Positions 6,279-12,057 of a DNA stretch of 12,057 bases are shown here, piece after piece. Every line of letters starts with the position of its first letter. The stretch's first letter is position 1. The notes under the pieces were generated by a model that saw only the letters and a program-made list of their open reading frames with translations, was not told the DNA's origin and made no database searches. This DNA comes from Longicatena sp. (GTDB lineage: Bacteria > Bacillota_I > Bacilli_A > Erysipelotrichales > Erysipelotrichaceae): NCBI GenBank assembly GCA_020025055.1, contig JAHHST010000046.1, positions 1 through 12,057 of the forward strand, read 5' to 3'. A program made the position numbers and the translations under genes.

Positions 6279-7523
6279 ATGGAAAATGTTATTGTAGTAT
6301 TTGCAGATTATCAAACGACATTAGAAGATAATGAAGAATTTAAAGAACTTGTTCATGCATGTGATATGAACATTATAGAAATATTTCAACAACCAATTAA
6401 AACAATTCAATTAAAGACTTATATTGGTAAAGGAAAATGTTTTGAAATACAAAAATATATACAAGAACATCCATGTGACTTTATTATTTTTAATCAAATT
6501 TTATCTCCTTTACAAGTACGAAACTTAGAAGCTATTTTACAAACTCCAATTCTTGATCGTACAGATTTAATTCTTGCAATATTTGAAAAAAGGGCAACAA
6601 CTCCTACCGCACGTTTACAAATAGAAAGTGCAAAATTAAAAAAAGTCCTTCCTCTTTTAATTGGTTCAAATACCCAACTAGGAAGACAAAGTGCAAGCGG
6701 AAAAAACAAAGGTAGTGGAGAAAAACAATTAGAATTGGATCGACGTCGAATAAAAGCAAGAATTCACGAGGTTGATCGAGAACTTAAAAAAATTGAATCT
6801 CAACGACAAACGCAAAGGAAAGCACGCTGTCAATCAAAACTTCCACTAGTATCTTTAGTCGGATACACCAATGCTGGAAAATCAACAATAATGAATCAAT
6901 TATTACGATATAGTAATCATACAAATGACAAACTTGTATTAGAAAAAGATATGCTATTTGCAACACTTGATACATCTGTAAGACACATTCAATTACCTTT
7001 TGGTCAAAGCTTTTTACTAAGTGATACGGTAGGATTTGTTAATCATCTTCCTCATGAACTAATTCAAGCATTTCATTCTACATTAGAAGAAGTAAAATAC
7101 GCAGATTTATTATTACAAATTGTCGATGCTTCTGATTCAGAAAAAGAAAGTCATATTCAAGTCACAAATGAAACGCTAGAAAAAATAGGAGCATCCAATA
7201 TTCCTATGATTACTATTTATAATAAATGTGATCAAAGTGATTATACTTATCCGAAATCTGCATCAAATCATACTTATATAAGTGCAAAAGAAGATACTAA
7301 CATTCCTTTTTTATTAGAAACTATTATAGATCAATTATTTCAAACACAATACCATGCTAGTCTTCATATTCCATATGAAGATGGAGCATTATATTCTAGC
7401 TTAATCCAATCCTGTCAAATACTTCATTGCGAACATGATGATACGGGTTACTGTATAGAAGCTAATTTAAATGAAGAACTTTATCAAAAATATAAAAAAT
7501 ATATTATCCACTTAAACATATAA
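6279..7523 (+). CDS. hflX: Ribosome-splitting GTPase HflX
   Basis: HflX binds the 50S subunit and splits stalled or hibernating 70S ribosomes during stress. The 414 residues show the family order: an N-terminal HflX domain with YIGKGK (48-53), LDRTDLILAIFEKRATT (92-108) and ARLQIE (111-116), the glycine-rich GSGEKQLELDRR segment (145-156), then a helical linker. The G domain carries G1 GYTNAGKST (195-203), G3 DTVGF (249-253), G4 NKCD (315-318) and G5 SAK (335-337). A short C-terminal domain follows (about 355-414). Length matches Bacillota HflX. The start is ATG 6279 with a strong TTTGGAGGG five bases upstream. It is divergent from ddh and convergent with nnr, with only 12 bp between stop codons, so it is probably monocistronic. 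No missing motif was seen. Confidence 0.96.
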   Translation: MENVIVVFADYQTTLEDNEEFKELVHACDMNIIEIFQQPIKTIQLKTYIGKGKCFEIQKYIQEHPCDFIIFNQILSPLQVRNLEAILQTPILDRTDLILAIFEKRATTPTARLQIESAKLKKVLPLLIGSNTQLGRQSASGKNKGSGEKQLELDRRRIKARIHEVDRELKKIESQRQTQRKARCQSKLPLVSLVGYTNAGKSTIMNQLLRYSNHTNDKLVLEKDMLFATLDTSVRHIQLPFGQSFLLSDTVGFVNHLPHELIQAFHSTLEEVKYADLLLQIVDASDSEKESHIQVTNETLEKIGASNIPMITIYNKCDQSDYTYPKSASNHTYISAKEDTNIPFLLETIIDQLFQTQYHASLHIPYEDGALYSSLIQSCQILHCEHDDTGYCIEANLNEELYQKYKKYIIHLNI

Positions 7524-7551
7524 ACAAAAGGCCATTTACACGGTCTTTTGT
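7524..7551. terminator. Shared hairpin terminator between convergent hflX and nnr
   Basis: ACAAAAGGCC (7524-7533) can pair with GGTCTTTTGT (7542-7551), a 10-bp stem with one G-U pair and an 8-base loop. The 3' arm is T-rich in both directions, but no long T tract follows on either side. It overlaps the last codons of nnr. A bidirectional terminator is the likely role because the two genes converge here. Confidence 0.55.
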
Positions 7552-9071
7552 CGTATCTTCTTGAATATTTTCGATAATTGTAAAATAAGATCATTTGGTA
7601 ATATACTATTTGCATCTTCTCTATGCAACAAAAAATCTGCACTAATTGCATGGATATAAACCCCACAACATGCACTACTGATAGCGCATTTGCTTTGTCC
7701 ATAAAGGCCTGCTATAATTCCACACAAGACATCTCCACTACCACCTTTAGCAAGTGCATTGTTACCAGATAAATTCACATAACCTACATCTTTATTCACA
7801 ATCATTGTATGCTCATCTTTTAATACTAATGTTAAGGATGGATATGTTTGTAAAAACGCTTCTATAGTTTCAAATGGTTTTTTTATAATATCATTTACTG
7901 TACGCCCACTTAAATAACTCATTTCCTTTATATGTGGTGTTAAAATTGTTGGTGAGGTGCGCTGTAACATATTTGGCATCTTTCCAATTTCATACAAAGC
8001 ATCCCCATCCACAATACAGGCACAATCACTTTCTAATACAGTTTTTACCAATGCCCTACTAACATCATTTCTTCCCATACCATTTCCAATAATAATAAGA
8101 TCAAATTGTGGCAATATTCTTTTCAATTCATCCACTGCATTCATAGAAAAAAATCCATTTTCACTACTTGCTTCGATAATCATACTTTCTTCTAGTTTTA
8201 GCGATAATAAAAACGATATACAATCAGGCACAAATAAAGTTAATGTTCCGATTCCACTTTGTAAAGCTGCTTTTGCACACATTGTAATTGCCCCATGCAT
8301 TTGTTTACTACCACCAATCAACAATGCTTTTCCATAACTTCCTTTATTCGAATGTGATCTTCGTTTAGGAAGCATTTCCTTCGCAATCTTGTCATCTAAA
8401 ATAGTAATTCCTTTTACCTGCTCCACAATTTCTTTTGGCATTTGAATAGATAATGGAATAACTTCTCCACAATAAGCACTCCCTGGATAAATAATTTGTC
8501 CAATCTTATAACTTTCAAACGTTAAAGTTTTACTTGCCTGCACTGCTACACCCATAATTTGTGCTGTATCACCATGAATTCCACTAGGCATATCAATACT
8601 TATTACATATTTTTCCAACACATTTAATTGCAAAATCAGCTGATCATAAAATCCAGTAATATTTCTAGTCAATCCCGTTCCAAATAATGCATCTACCACT
8701 ATATCTGCAGATTCTAACATATGCTTTATTTCTTTTAAATCCGCTGTGATAATTCGTGGAATATGATAATTTTCAGCAATCCTTGCATTCGTATATTCAT
8801 CATTAGACATATCCTTATATTCCACATTACAATAAATTTTCACATAAGAAAATCCAACTTGTACAAGAAGACGTGCTAAAGCAAAACCATCTCCACCATT
8901 GTTTCCTGGTCCACAAAGAATTAAAATATGTTTTTCCTTTTTTATATTCTTTAAAAAATAATCACATAATGCCATAGCTGCATGTTCCATCAATACAATA
9001 GAAGGGATTCCATAATCATGAATCGCACTCGCATCCATTCCTTGCATTTCTTTAATTGTAACAGCTTTCAT
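7536..9071 (-). CDS. nnr: Bifunctional NAD(P)HX epimerase / ADP-dependent NAD(P)HX dehydratase
   Basis: This 511-residue metabolite-repair enzyme restores hydrated NADH and NADPH: the N-terminal YjeF_N domain epimerises R- and S-NAD(P)HX, and the C-terminal ribokinase-like domain dehydrates S-NAD(P)HX using ADP. N-terminal motifs are GPGNNGGDGFALAR (54-67), VDALFGTGL (126-134) and SIDMPSGIHGD (158-168). C-terminal motifs are KGSYGKALLIGGS (243-255), GAITMCAKAALQSG (260-273), GNGMGR (329-334), VDGDAL (354-359), LTPH (377-380) and GGSGDVLCGIIAGL (443-456). The fused two-domain arrangement and length match bacterial Nnr. The start is ATG 9071 with TAGGAGTG upstream. It is expressed from its own extended -10 promoter, divergent from coaBC, and converges on hflX. 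Confidence 0.95.
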   Translation of the reverse strand: MKAVTIKEMQGMDASAIHDYGIPSIVLMEHAAMALCDYFLKNIKKEKHILILCGPGNNGGDGFALARLLVQVGFSYVKIYCNVEYKDMSNDEYTNARIAENYHIPRIITADLKEIKHMLESADIVVDALFGTGLTRNITGFYDQLILQLNVLEKYVISIDMPSGIHGDTAQIMGVAVQASKTLTFESYKIGQIIYPGSAYCGEVIPLSIQMPKEIVEQVKGITILDDKIAKEMLPKRRSHSNKGSYGKALLIGGSKQMHGAITMCAKAALQSGIGTLTLFVPDCISFLLSLKLEESMIIEASSENGFFSMNAVDELKRILPQFDLIIIGNGMGRNDVSRALVKTVLESDCACIVDGDALYEIGKMPNMLQRTSPTILTPHIKEMSYLSGRTVNDIIKKPFETIEAFLQTYPSLTLVLKDEHTMIVNKDVGYVNLSGNNALAKGGSGDVLCGIIAGLYGQSKCAISSACCGVYIHAISADFLLHREDANSILPNDLILQLSKIFKKIRQKTV

Positions 9072-9095
9072 AATATCACTCCTATTATTACAATA

Positions 9096-9104
9096 ATTAT
9101 ATCA
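9096..9104 (-). promoter_or_regulatory. Extended -10 promoter of nnr
   Basis: The minus strand shows TGATATAAT, a perfect -10 with TGN extension, about 25 bp upstream of ATG 9071, leaving room for the TAGGAGTG ribosome binding site. No clear -35 is present at 16-18 bp. Confidence 0.55.
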
Positions 9105-9173
9105 AATCTTATCCATAAAGCGTTTACTTTTTTATAATTTTTTATGAAAATAAGGGTTTTCACTTAGTATTTC

Positions 9174-9202
9174 TTGTAGTGAATTGTTTAATGCGATATA
9201 AT
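9174..9202 (+). promoter_or_regulatory. Promoter of the coaBC-coaX operon
   Basis: TTGTAG (9174-9179), a 17-bp spacer and a perfect TATAAT (9197-9202) lie about 45 bp before ATG 9248. A second TATAAT at 9227-9232 is too close to the start to leave a usable leader. A 6-bp inverted repeat, TTCACT (9159-9164) and AGTGAA (9178-9183), overlaps the -35. Confidence 0.5.
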
Positions 9203-9237
9203 TATAAAGATTTATAAAGTATATTGTATAATGTAAT

Positions 9238-9244
9238 AGAGGTG
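9238..9244 (+). promoter_or_regulatory. Ribosome binding site that fixes the coaBC start
   Basis: AGAGGTG lies just upstream of ATG 9248, with its GAGG core five bases before the codon. This start gives MKKTIVLGVTGG, the usual CoaBC N-terminus. An in-frame TTG at 9224 adds eight residues without family support and lacks a ribosome binding site. Confidence 0.75.
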
Positions 9245-9247
9245 CTT

Positions 9248-10444
9248 ATGAAAAAAACAATTGTATTGGGAGTTACTGGTGGTATTGCTGCTTTTAAAGC
9301 TGCTCAATTAACAAGTAATTTCATAAAGAAAGGATACGATGTTGAAGTTATTATGACTCAGAATGCAACTGAATTCATCACTCCTTTAACATTTGAATCT
9401 TTAACAAAACATAATGTTATGATATCTACTTTTGAAAAAGTTGCAGATCGAAGTGTAAAACATATCTCAATTGCACAACGTGCAGATATCTTTTTAATTG
9501 TTCCTGCAACTGCAAATGTCATTGCAAAAGTTGCCCACGGTATTGCCGATGACATGTTGACAACTACATTTCTTGCAGCAACATGTAAAAAAATTATTTG
9601 TCCTGCAATGAATACAAATATGTATGAAAATCCAATAACACAAAATAATCTTGATTTATGTCGTTCTTATGGATACGATATCTTAGAACCAGCATCAGGA
9701 TTACTTGCTTGTGGAGATGTTGGCAAAGGAAAATTAGAAGATATATCCGTAATTGAAAATTACGTAATTCAACAACTTGAACAAAAGCCTTTACTAAAAG
9801 GTAAAAAAGTATTAGTAAGTGCTGGTCCTACACAAGAAGCACTAGATCCAGTTCGATACTTAACAAATCATTCAACTGGTAAGATGGGATATGAAATTGC
9901 ACAAGCTGCTCTAGATATGGGAGCAGATGTAACTTTAGTAAGTGGACCTACCAATCTTACACCACCTAAAGGTGCTCATTTCATTTCTGTTACTTCTGCA
10001 TGTGACATGTTTGAAGCAATCAAAGATGAATTTGAATCCCAGGATTTCATAATTAAAGCTGCTGCAGTTGGTGATTATCGTCCTGAATTTGTTGCGCCTG
10101 ATAAAATAAAAAAAGACAATGATGTACTAGAACTTCGTTTTGTAAAAAACAAGGATATACTAGCCTATTTAGGAGCTCATAAAAAAGAATCACAAATGCT
10201 TTGTGGATTTGCAATGGAAACACAAAATTTAATTGAAAATGCAACAAAAAAATTACAAAAGAAAAATTGTGATATGATTGTTGCGAATAACTTGCGTGTT
10301 GAAGGAGCAGGTTTCGCAACTGATACAAATGTTGCAACATTCATTCATAAAGATCACATTGAAACACTTGAAAAAATGAGTAAATATGAATTAGGGAAAA
10401 AAATATTGCTTACATTATTAGATAAGCAACAGAAAGAGAGATAG
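9248..10444 (+). CDS. coaBC: Bifunctional phosphopantothenoylcysteine decarboxylase / phosphopantothenate-cysteine ligase
   Basis: This 398-residue protein carries out two consecutive CoA synthesis steps: the CoaB domain joins cysteine to 4'-phosphopantothenate using CTP, and the CoaC domain decarboxylates the product with FMN to give 4'-phosphopantetheine. The N-terminal CoaC half has GVTGGIAAFKA (8-18), catalytic His72 in KHISIAQ, PATANVIAKVAHGIADD (86-102), the PAMNTNMYENP substrate motif (119-129) and the Cys155 loop LLACGDVGKGKLED (152-165). The CoaB half has SAGPTQEALDPVRYLTNHS (191-209), GKMGYEIA (211-218), KAAAVGDYRP (270-279) and KIKK (286-289). All key residues expected for both activities are visible. 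It is followed after 5 bp by coaX, forming an operon. The start at 9248 was chosen on ribosome binding site and family length. Confidence 0.96.
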   Translation: MKKTIVLGVTGGIAAFKAAQLTSNFIKKGYDVEVIMTQNATEFITPLTFESLTKHNVMISTFEKVADRSVKHISIAQRADIFLIVPATANVIAKVAHGIADDMLTTTFLAATCKKIICPAMNTNMYENPITQNNLDLCRSYGYDILEPASGLLACGDVGKGKLEDISVIENYVIQQLEQKPLLKGKKVLVSAGPTQEALDPVRYLTNHSTGKMGYEIAQAALDMGADVTLVSGPTNLTPPKGAHFISVTSACDMFEAIKDEFESQDFIIKAAAVGDYRPEFVAPDKIKKDNDVLELRFVKNKDILAYLGAHKKESQMLCGFAMETQNLIENATKKLQKKNCDMIVANNLRVEGAGFATDTNVATFIHKDHIETLEKMSKYELGKKILLTLLDKQQKER

Positions 10445-10449
10445 AGTAT

Positions 10450-11253
10450 ATGTTAGTGGTTATTGATATAGGGAATACTAATATTACAGTAGGAATTTAC
10501 AAACAAAATCGTTTAATTGGAAATTATCGTTTAACTACAAAAATGAAACGTACTAGCGATGAATATGGATTCATGATTCTTAACTTTTTAAACGCAACAA
10601 ATGTAAAAAAAGAAGATATTAAAGATGTTATTGTAGCAAGCGTTGTTCCAAAAATTATGCATTCTTTCTTAAATAGTATACGTAAATACATGCATAAAGA
10701 ACCTATTGTTATTGGTCCTGGAATACGTACAGGAATTTCTATTAAAGCTGAAAATCCAAAAGCTGTTGGAGCTGACCGTATTGTTGATGCTGCTGGTGCC
10801 TTTTATGAATACGGAGGTCCATGTCTTGTTATTGACTTTGGAACAGCAACAACATACGATTTTGTTGATGAACATGGAAATTTTGAATATGGTGTTATTA
10901 CACTAGGACTTGAAACAAATGCCCAAGCAATGTGGACTCAAGCCGCAAAGCTACCAGAAATCGAAATAAAGAAACCAAAATCCATTTTAACAAAAACTAC
11001 TACAACAAGTATGCAAGCTGGTTTAGTTTATGGTTATATTGGACAAAGCGAATATATTATTAAACAATTTAAAAAAGAATTAGGTACCAATATGAAGGTA
11101 ATCGCTACAGGTGGTCTTGGAAAAATCATTTATCGTAATACAGATGAAATCGATGTCTATGATCGTGATTTAACATTTAAAGGCTTAAAATATATTTATG
11201 AAAAATATAATGAAGATAGAGAGCGTCAAGAACTTAAAAAACAAAAGAAATAA
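10450..11253 (+). CDS. coaX: Type III pantothenate kinase
   Basis: CoaX phosphorylates pantothenate with ATP, the first step of CoA synthesis. The type III enzymes are of the ASKHA fold, need a monovalent cation and are not feedback-inhibited by CoA. The 267 residues show the N-terminal phosphate loop DIGNTN (6-11), the pantothenate-side GADRIVDA motif (107-114), DFGTATTYD (129-137), a TLGLETNAQAMW segment (151-162) and ATGGLG (219-224). Length matches the family of about 255-270. The ATG lies 5 bp after the coaBC stop. The purine-rich AAAGAGAG acting as ribosome binding site lies within the end of coaBC, which suggests translational coupling. The pairing makes a CoA mini-operon from pantothenate to phosphopantetheine. 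The C-terminus is a charged Lys/Arg/Glu tail (about 252-267). Confidence 0.96.
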   Translation: MLVVIDIGNTNITVGIYKQNRLIGNYRLTTKMKRTSDEYGFMILNFLNATNVKKEDIKDVIVASVVPKIMHSFLNSIRKYMHKEPIVIGPGIRTGISIKAENPKAVGADRIVDAAGAFYEYGGPCLVIDFGTATTYDFVDEHGNFEYGVITLGLETNAQAMWTQAAKLPEIEIKKPKSILTKTTTTSMQAGLVYGYIGQSEYIIKQFKKELGTNMKVIATGGLGKIIYRNTDEIDVYDRDLTFKGLKYIYEKYNEDRERQELKKQKK

Positions 11254-11279
11254 AATATAATATAAAGAAATGTCGTATA

Positions 11280-11338
11280 AGATGTGTAAATAAATTTAAA
11301 ACTTGCAATACAGTTTTGATATAAACGCATCTTTTTTT
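11280..11338 (+). terminator. Terminator of the coaBC-coaX operon
   Basis: AGATGTGT (11280-11287) can pair with ACGCATCT (11325-11332) with one G-U pair. Nested inside, AAAACT (11298-11303) pairs with AGTTTT (11312-11317). The outer stem is followed by seven T residues (11332-11338). The shape is longer than a standard terminator, but the T tract and position 27 bp after the coaX stop support the call. Confidence 0.6.
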
Positions 11339-11397
11339 ATGTCAACTACCTAATAAAATACTCTATCGAAACAAATTTAACACATTACTTCATTATC

Positions 11398-11446
11398 AAA
11401 AAAACCTATAGAGCTTACTTTTTTCAAAGTATCTACTCTATAGGTT
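11398..11446 (-). terminator. Strong terminator of the surface-protein gene
   Basis: AACCTATAGAG (11403-11413) pairs perfectly with CTCTATAGGTT (11436-11446), an 11-bp stem. Above a small internal loop, TACTTT pairs with AAAGTA around a TTTC tetraloop. On the minus strand a T tract (plus-strand A run 11398-11404) follows. It lies 43 bp beyond the surface-protein stop at 11490 and may also stop read-through from coaX on the plus strand. The rest of the 11254-11489 gap is A/T-rich with no gene seen. Confidence 0.85.
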
Positions 11447-11489
11447 ATATTTTATAATCGAATATCTTTTATAATTTTAAAATAAATTA

Positions 11490-12057
11490 TTAGATTTTTT
11501 TACGACGTTTCATTGTAGCTAATACAATTGCACCTGTTCCTAATACAACACTCCATAATAATGCAGTATTTGTTGAAACTCCAGTATTTGGTTGTTCCCC
11601 ATCTATACTATCATTATTTTCTGGTTTTGTTGGTTTTTCTGGAACTTCTGGTTTTTCTGGTGCAGGTTTTTCACCATCTGGATTTGCCGGTTTATTTCCT
11701 TCTGAATCCGGTTTTACTTCAGGATTAACTGGTTTTACTAATGTTAATCCTTCCATAGCATTTACCAATTGTTCTTTAGCTTGATCAACAGCTTCTTGTG
11801 TTGCTTTATCATCGGCAAATACATCTTTCGCAGCTTTTAATGCAGTTTGATATGCTTTCCAGCTTTCTTTAGTATATGCTGATTCAGCTTTTGCAGGTTT
11901 TTTGTTAATTGCTGCATTTAATGCTTCTTTATCAACAACTGGTGCTGCTGGTTTTTCTTCTAATGCTTTATATGCTTTGTCTAAAGCTGCTTTTGCTTTG
12001 TTAACAGCTTCTTGTGTTGCTTTATCATCGGCAAATACATCTTTCGCAGCTTTTAAT
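11490..12057 (-). CDS. C-terminal part of a sortase-anchored surface protein with FIVAR-like repeats (5' end outside window)
   Basis: The frame is open from the right window edge (first full codon at 12056) to TAA at 11490, giving 188 residues of a longer protein. In order it has Ala/Lys-rich helical units of FIVAR type (LNAAINK, ESAYTKESWKAYQTALKAAK, ATQEAV, AKEQLVNAMEGL), the end of a preceding similar unit, a Pro/Lys/Glu-rich wall-spanning linker (about 11595-11740, KPANPDGEKPAPEKPEVPEKP), a QPNTG sorting motif (11580-11594), a hydrophobic segment (TALLWSVVLGTGAIVLATM) and a KRRKKI tail. That layout is the standard cell-wall sorting signal, but with Gln instead of Leu in the first position. 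Such proteins are exported and covalently attached to peptidoglycan by sortase; the ligand is unknown. An internal ATG at 11768 is not a real start because the repeat-coding frame continues upstream of it. Followed by a strong terminator. Confidence 0.88.
   Translation of the reverse strand, partial: LKAAKDVFADDKATQEAVNKAKAALDKAYKALEEKPAAPVVDKEALNAAINKKPAKAESAYTKESWKAYQTALKAAKDVFADDKATQEAVDQAKEQLVNAMEGLTLVKPVNPEVKPDSEGNKPANPDGEKPAPEKPEVPEKPTKPENNDSIDGEQPNTGVSTNTALLWSVVLGTGAIVLATMKRRKKI
11787..12057. repeat. Direct repeat with 216-bp period inside the surface-protein gene
   Basis: The 55 bp at 11787-11841 are identical to 12003-12057, an offset of 216 bp (72 codons). The encoded segment is LKAAKDVFADDKATQEAV in both copies. 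The second copy is cut by the window edge, so the repeat unit probably continues to the right with further copies. Confidence 0.85.

Noticed and set aside
9114..9127. CcpA cre-like sequence ATAAAGCGTTTACT
   Set aside because: It matches the core AAGCGTTTAC but lacks the conserved TG at the left end and CA at the right end; chance similarity in A/T-rich DNA cannot be excluded.
9224..9247. TTG start for coaBC at 9224
   Set aside because: It lacks a ribosome binding site and adds non-family residues; ATG 9248 fits better.
11490..11768. A separate 92-residue gene starting at ATG 11768
   Set aside because: The same frame stays open to the window edge and encodes FIVAR-like repeats, so the ATG is internal to a larger surface-protein gene.
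1..12057. CRISPR array, tRNA or rRNA genes, insertion sequences, prophage
   Set aside because: No regularly spaced short repeats with unique spacers, no cloverleaf or rRNA-like conserved stretch, and no transposase or integrase motif was found on either strand.

Overview
The window looks like chromosomal DNA from a low-GC Bacillota, most likely an Erysipelotrichia-type or related gut lineage. The reasons are strongly A/T-biased codons, GGAGG-type ribosome binding sites, a meso-diaminopimelate dehydrogenase, a sortase-anchored surface protein and TetM/YacP-family translation proteins. This placement is inference; no rRNA or other marker is present. There are eight complete genes and one partial gene. 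No tRNA, rRNA, insertion sequence, phage gene or CRISPR array was seen, and all intergenic gaps are under 300 bp.

Left part (1-6168, minus strand): four genes in three transcription units. A diaminopimelate dehydrogenase (ddh) ends at a hairpin terminator. It is followed by a PurF-like phosphoribosyltransferase whose glutaminase half has lost its catalytic cysteine and several glutamine-pocket motifs, also with its own terminator. Then comes an extended -10 promoter driving a large TetM/EF-G-like GTPase fused at its C-terminus to a YacP/Rae1-type NYN endoribonuclease domain. An L-lactate-dehydrogenase-family gene follows 21 bp downstream, with substitutions in its substrate-specificity loop.

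Middle (6279-9071): hflX, a ribosome-splitting GTPase, is divergent from ddh. It converges on nnr, a bifunctional NAD(P)HX epimerase/dehydratase, over a shared hairpin.

Right part (9248-12057): coaBC and coaX form a tight plus-strand pair covering the first three steps from pantothenate to 4'-phosphopantetheine, divergent from nnr. After a 236-bp gap with two hairpin terminators lies the C-terminal end of a minus-strand surface protein. It has FIVAR-like helical repeats (216-bp period), a Pro/Lys/Glu-rich wall linker and an atypical QPNTG sorting signal, and it runs off the right edge.

The most interesting items are the GTPase-NYN nuclease fusion (a possible ribosome-delivered mRNA cutter), the PurF homologue with a degenerate glutaminase, and the LDH homologue with a non-lactate-like specificity loop. 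HflX and the fusion protein both point to stalled-ribosome handling, while nnr, coaBC and coaX are cofactor repair and synthesis genes.
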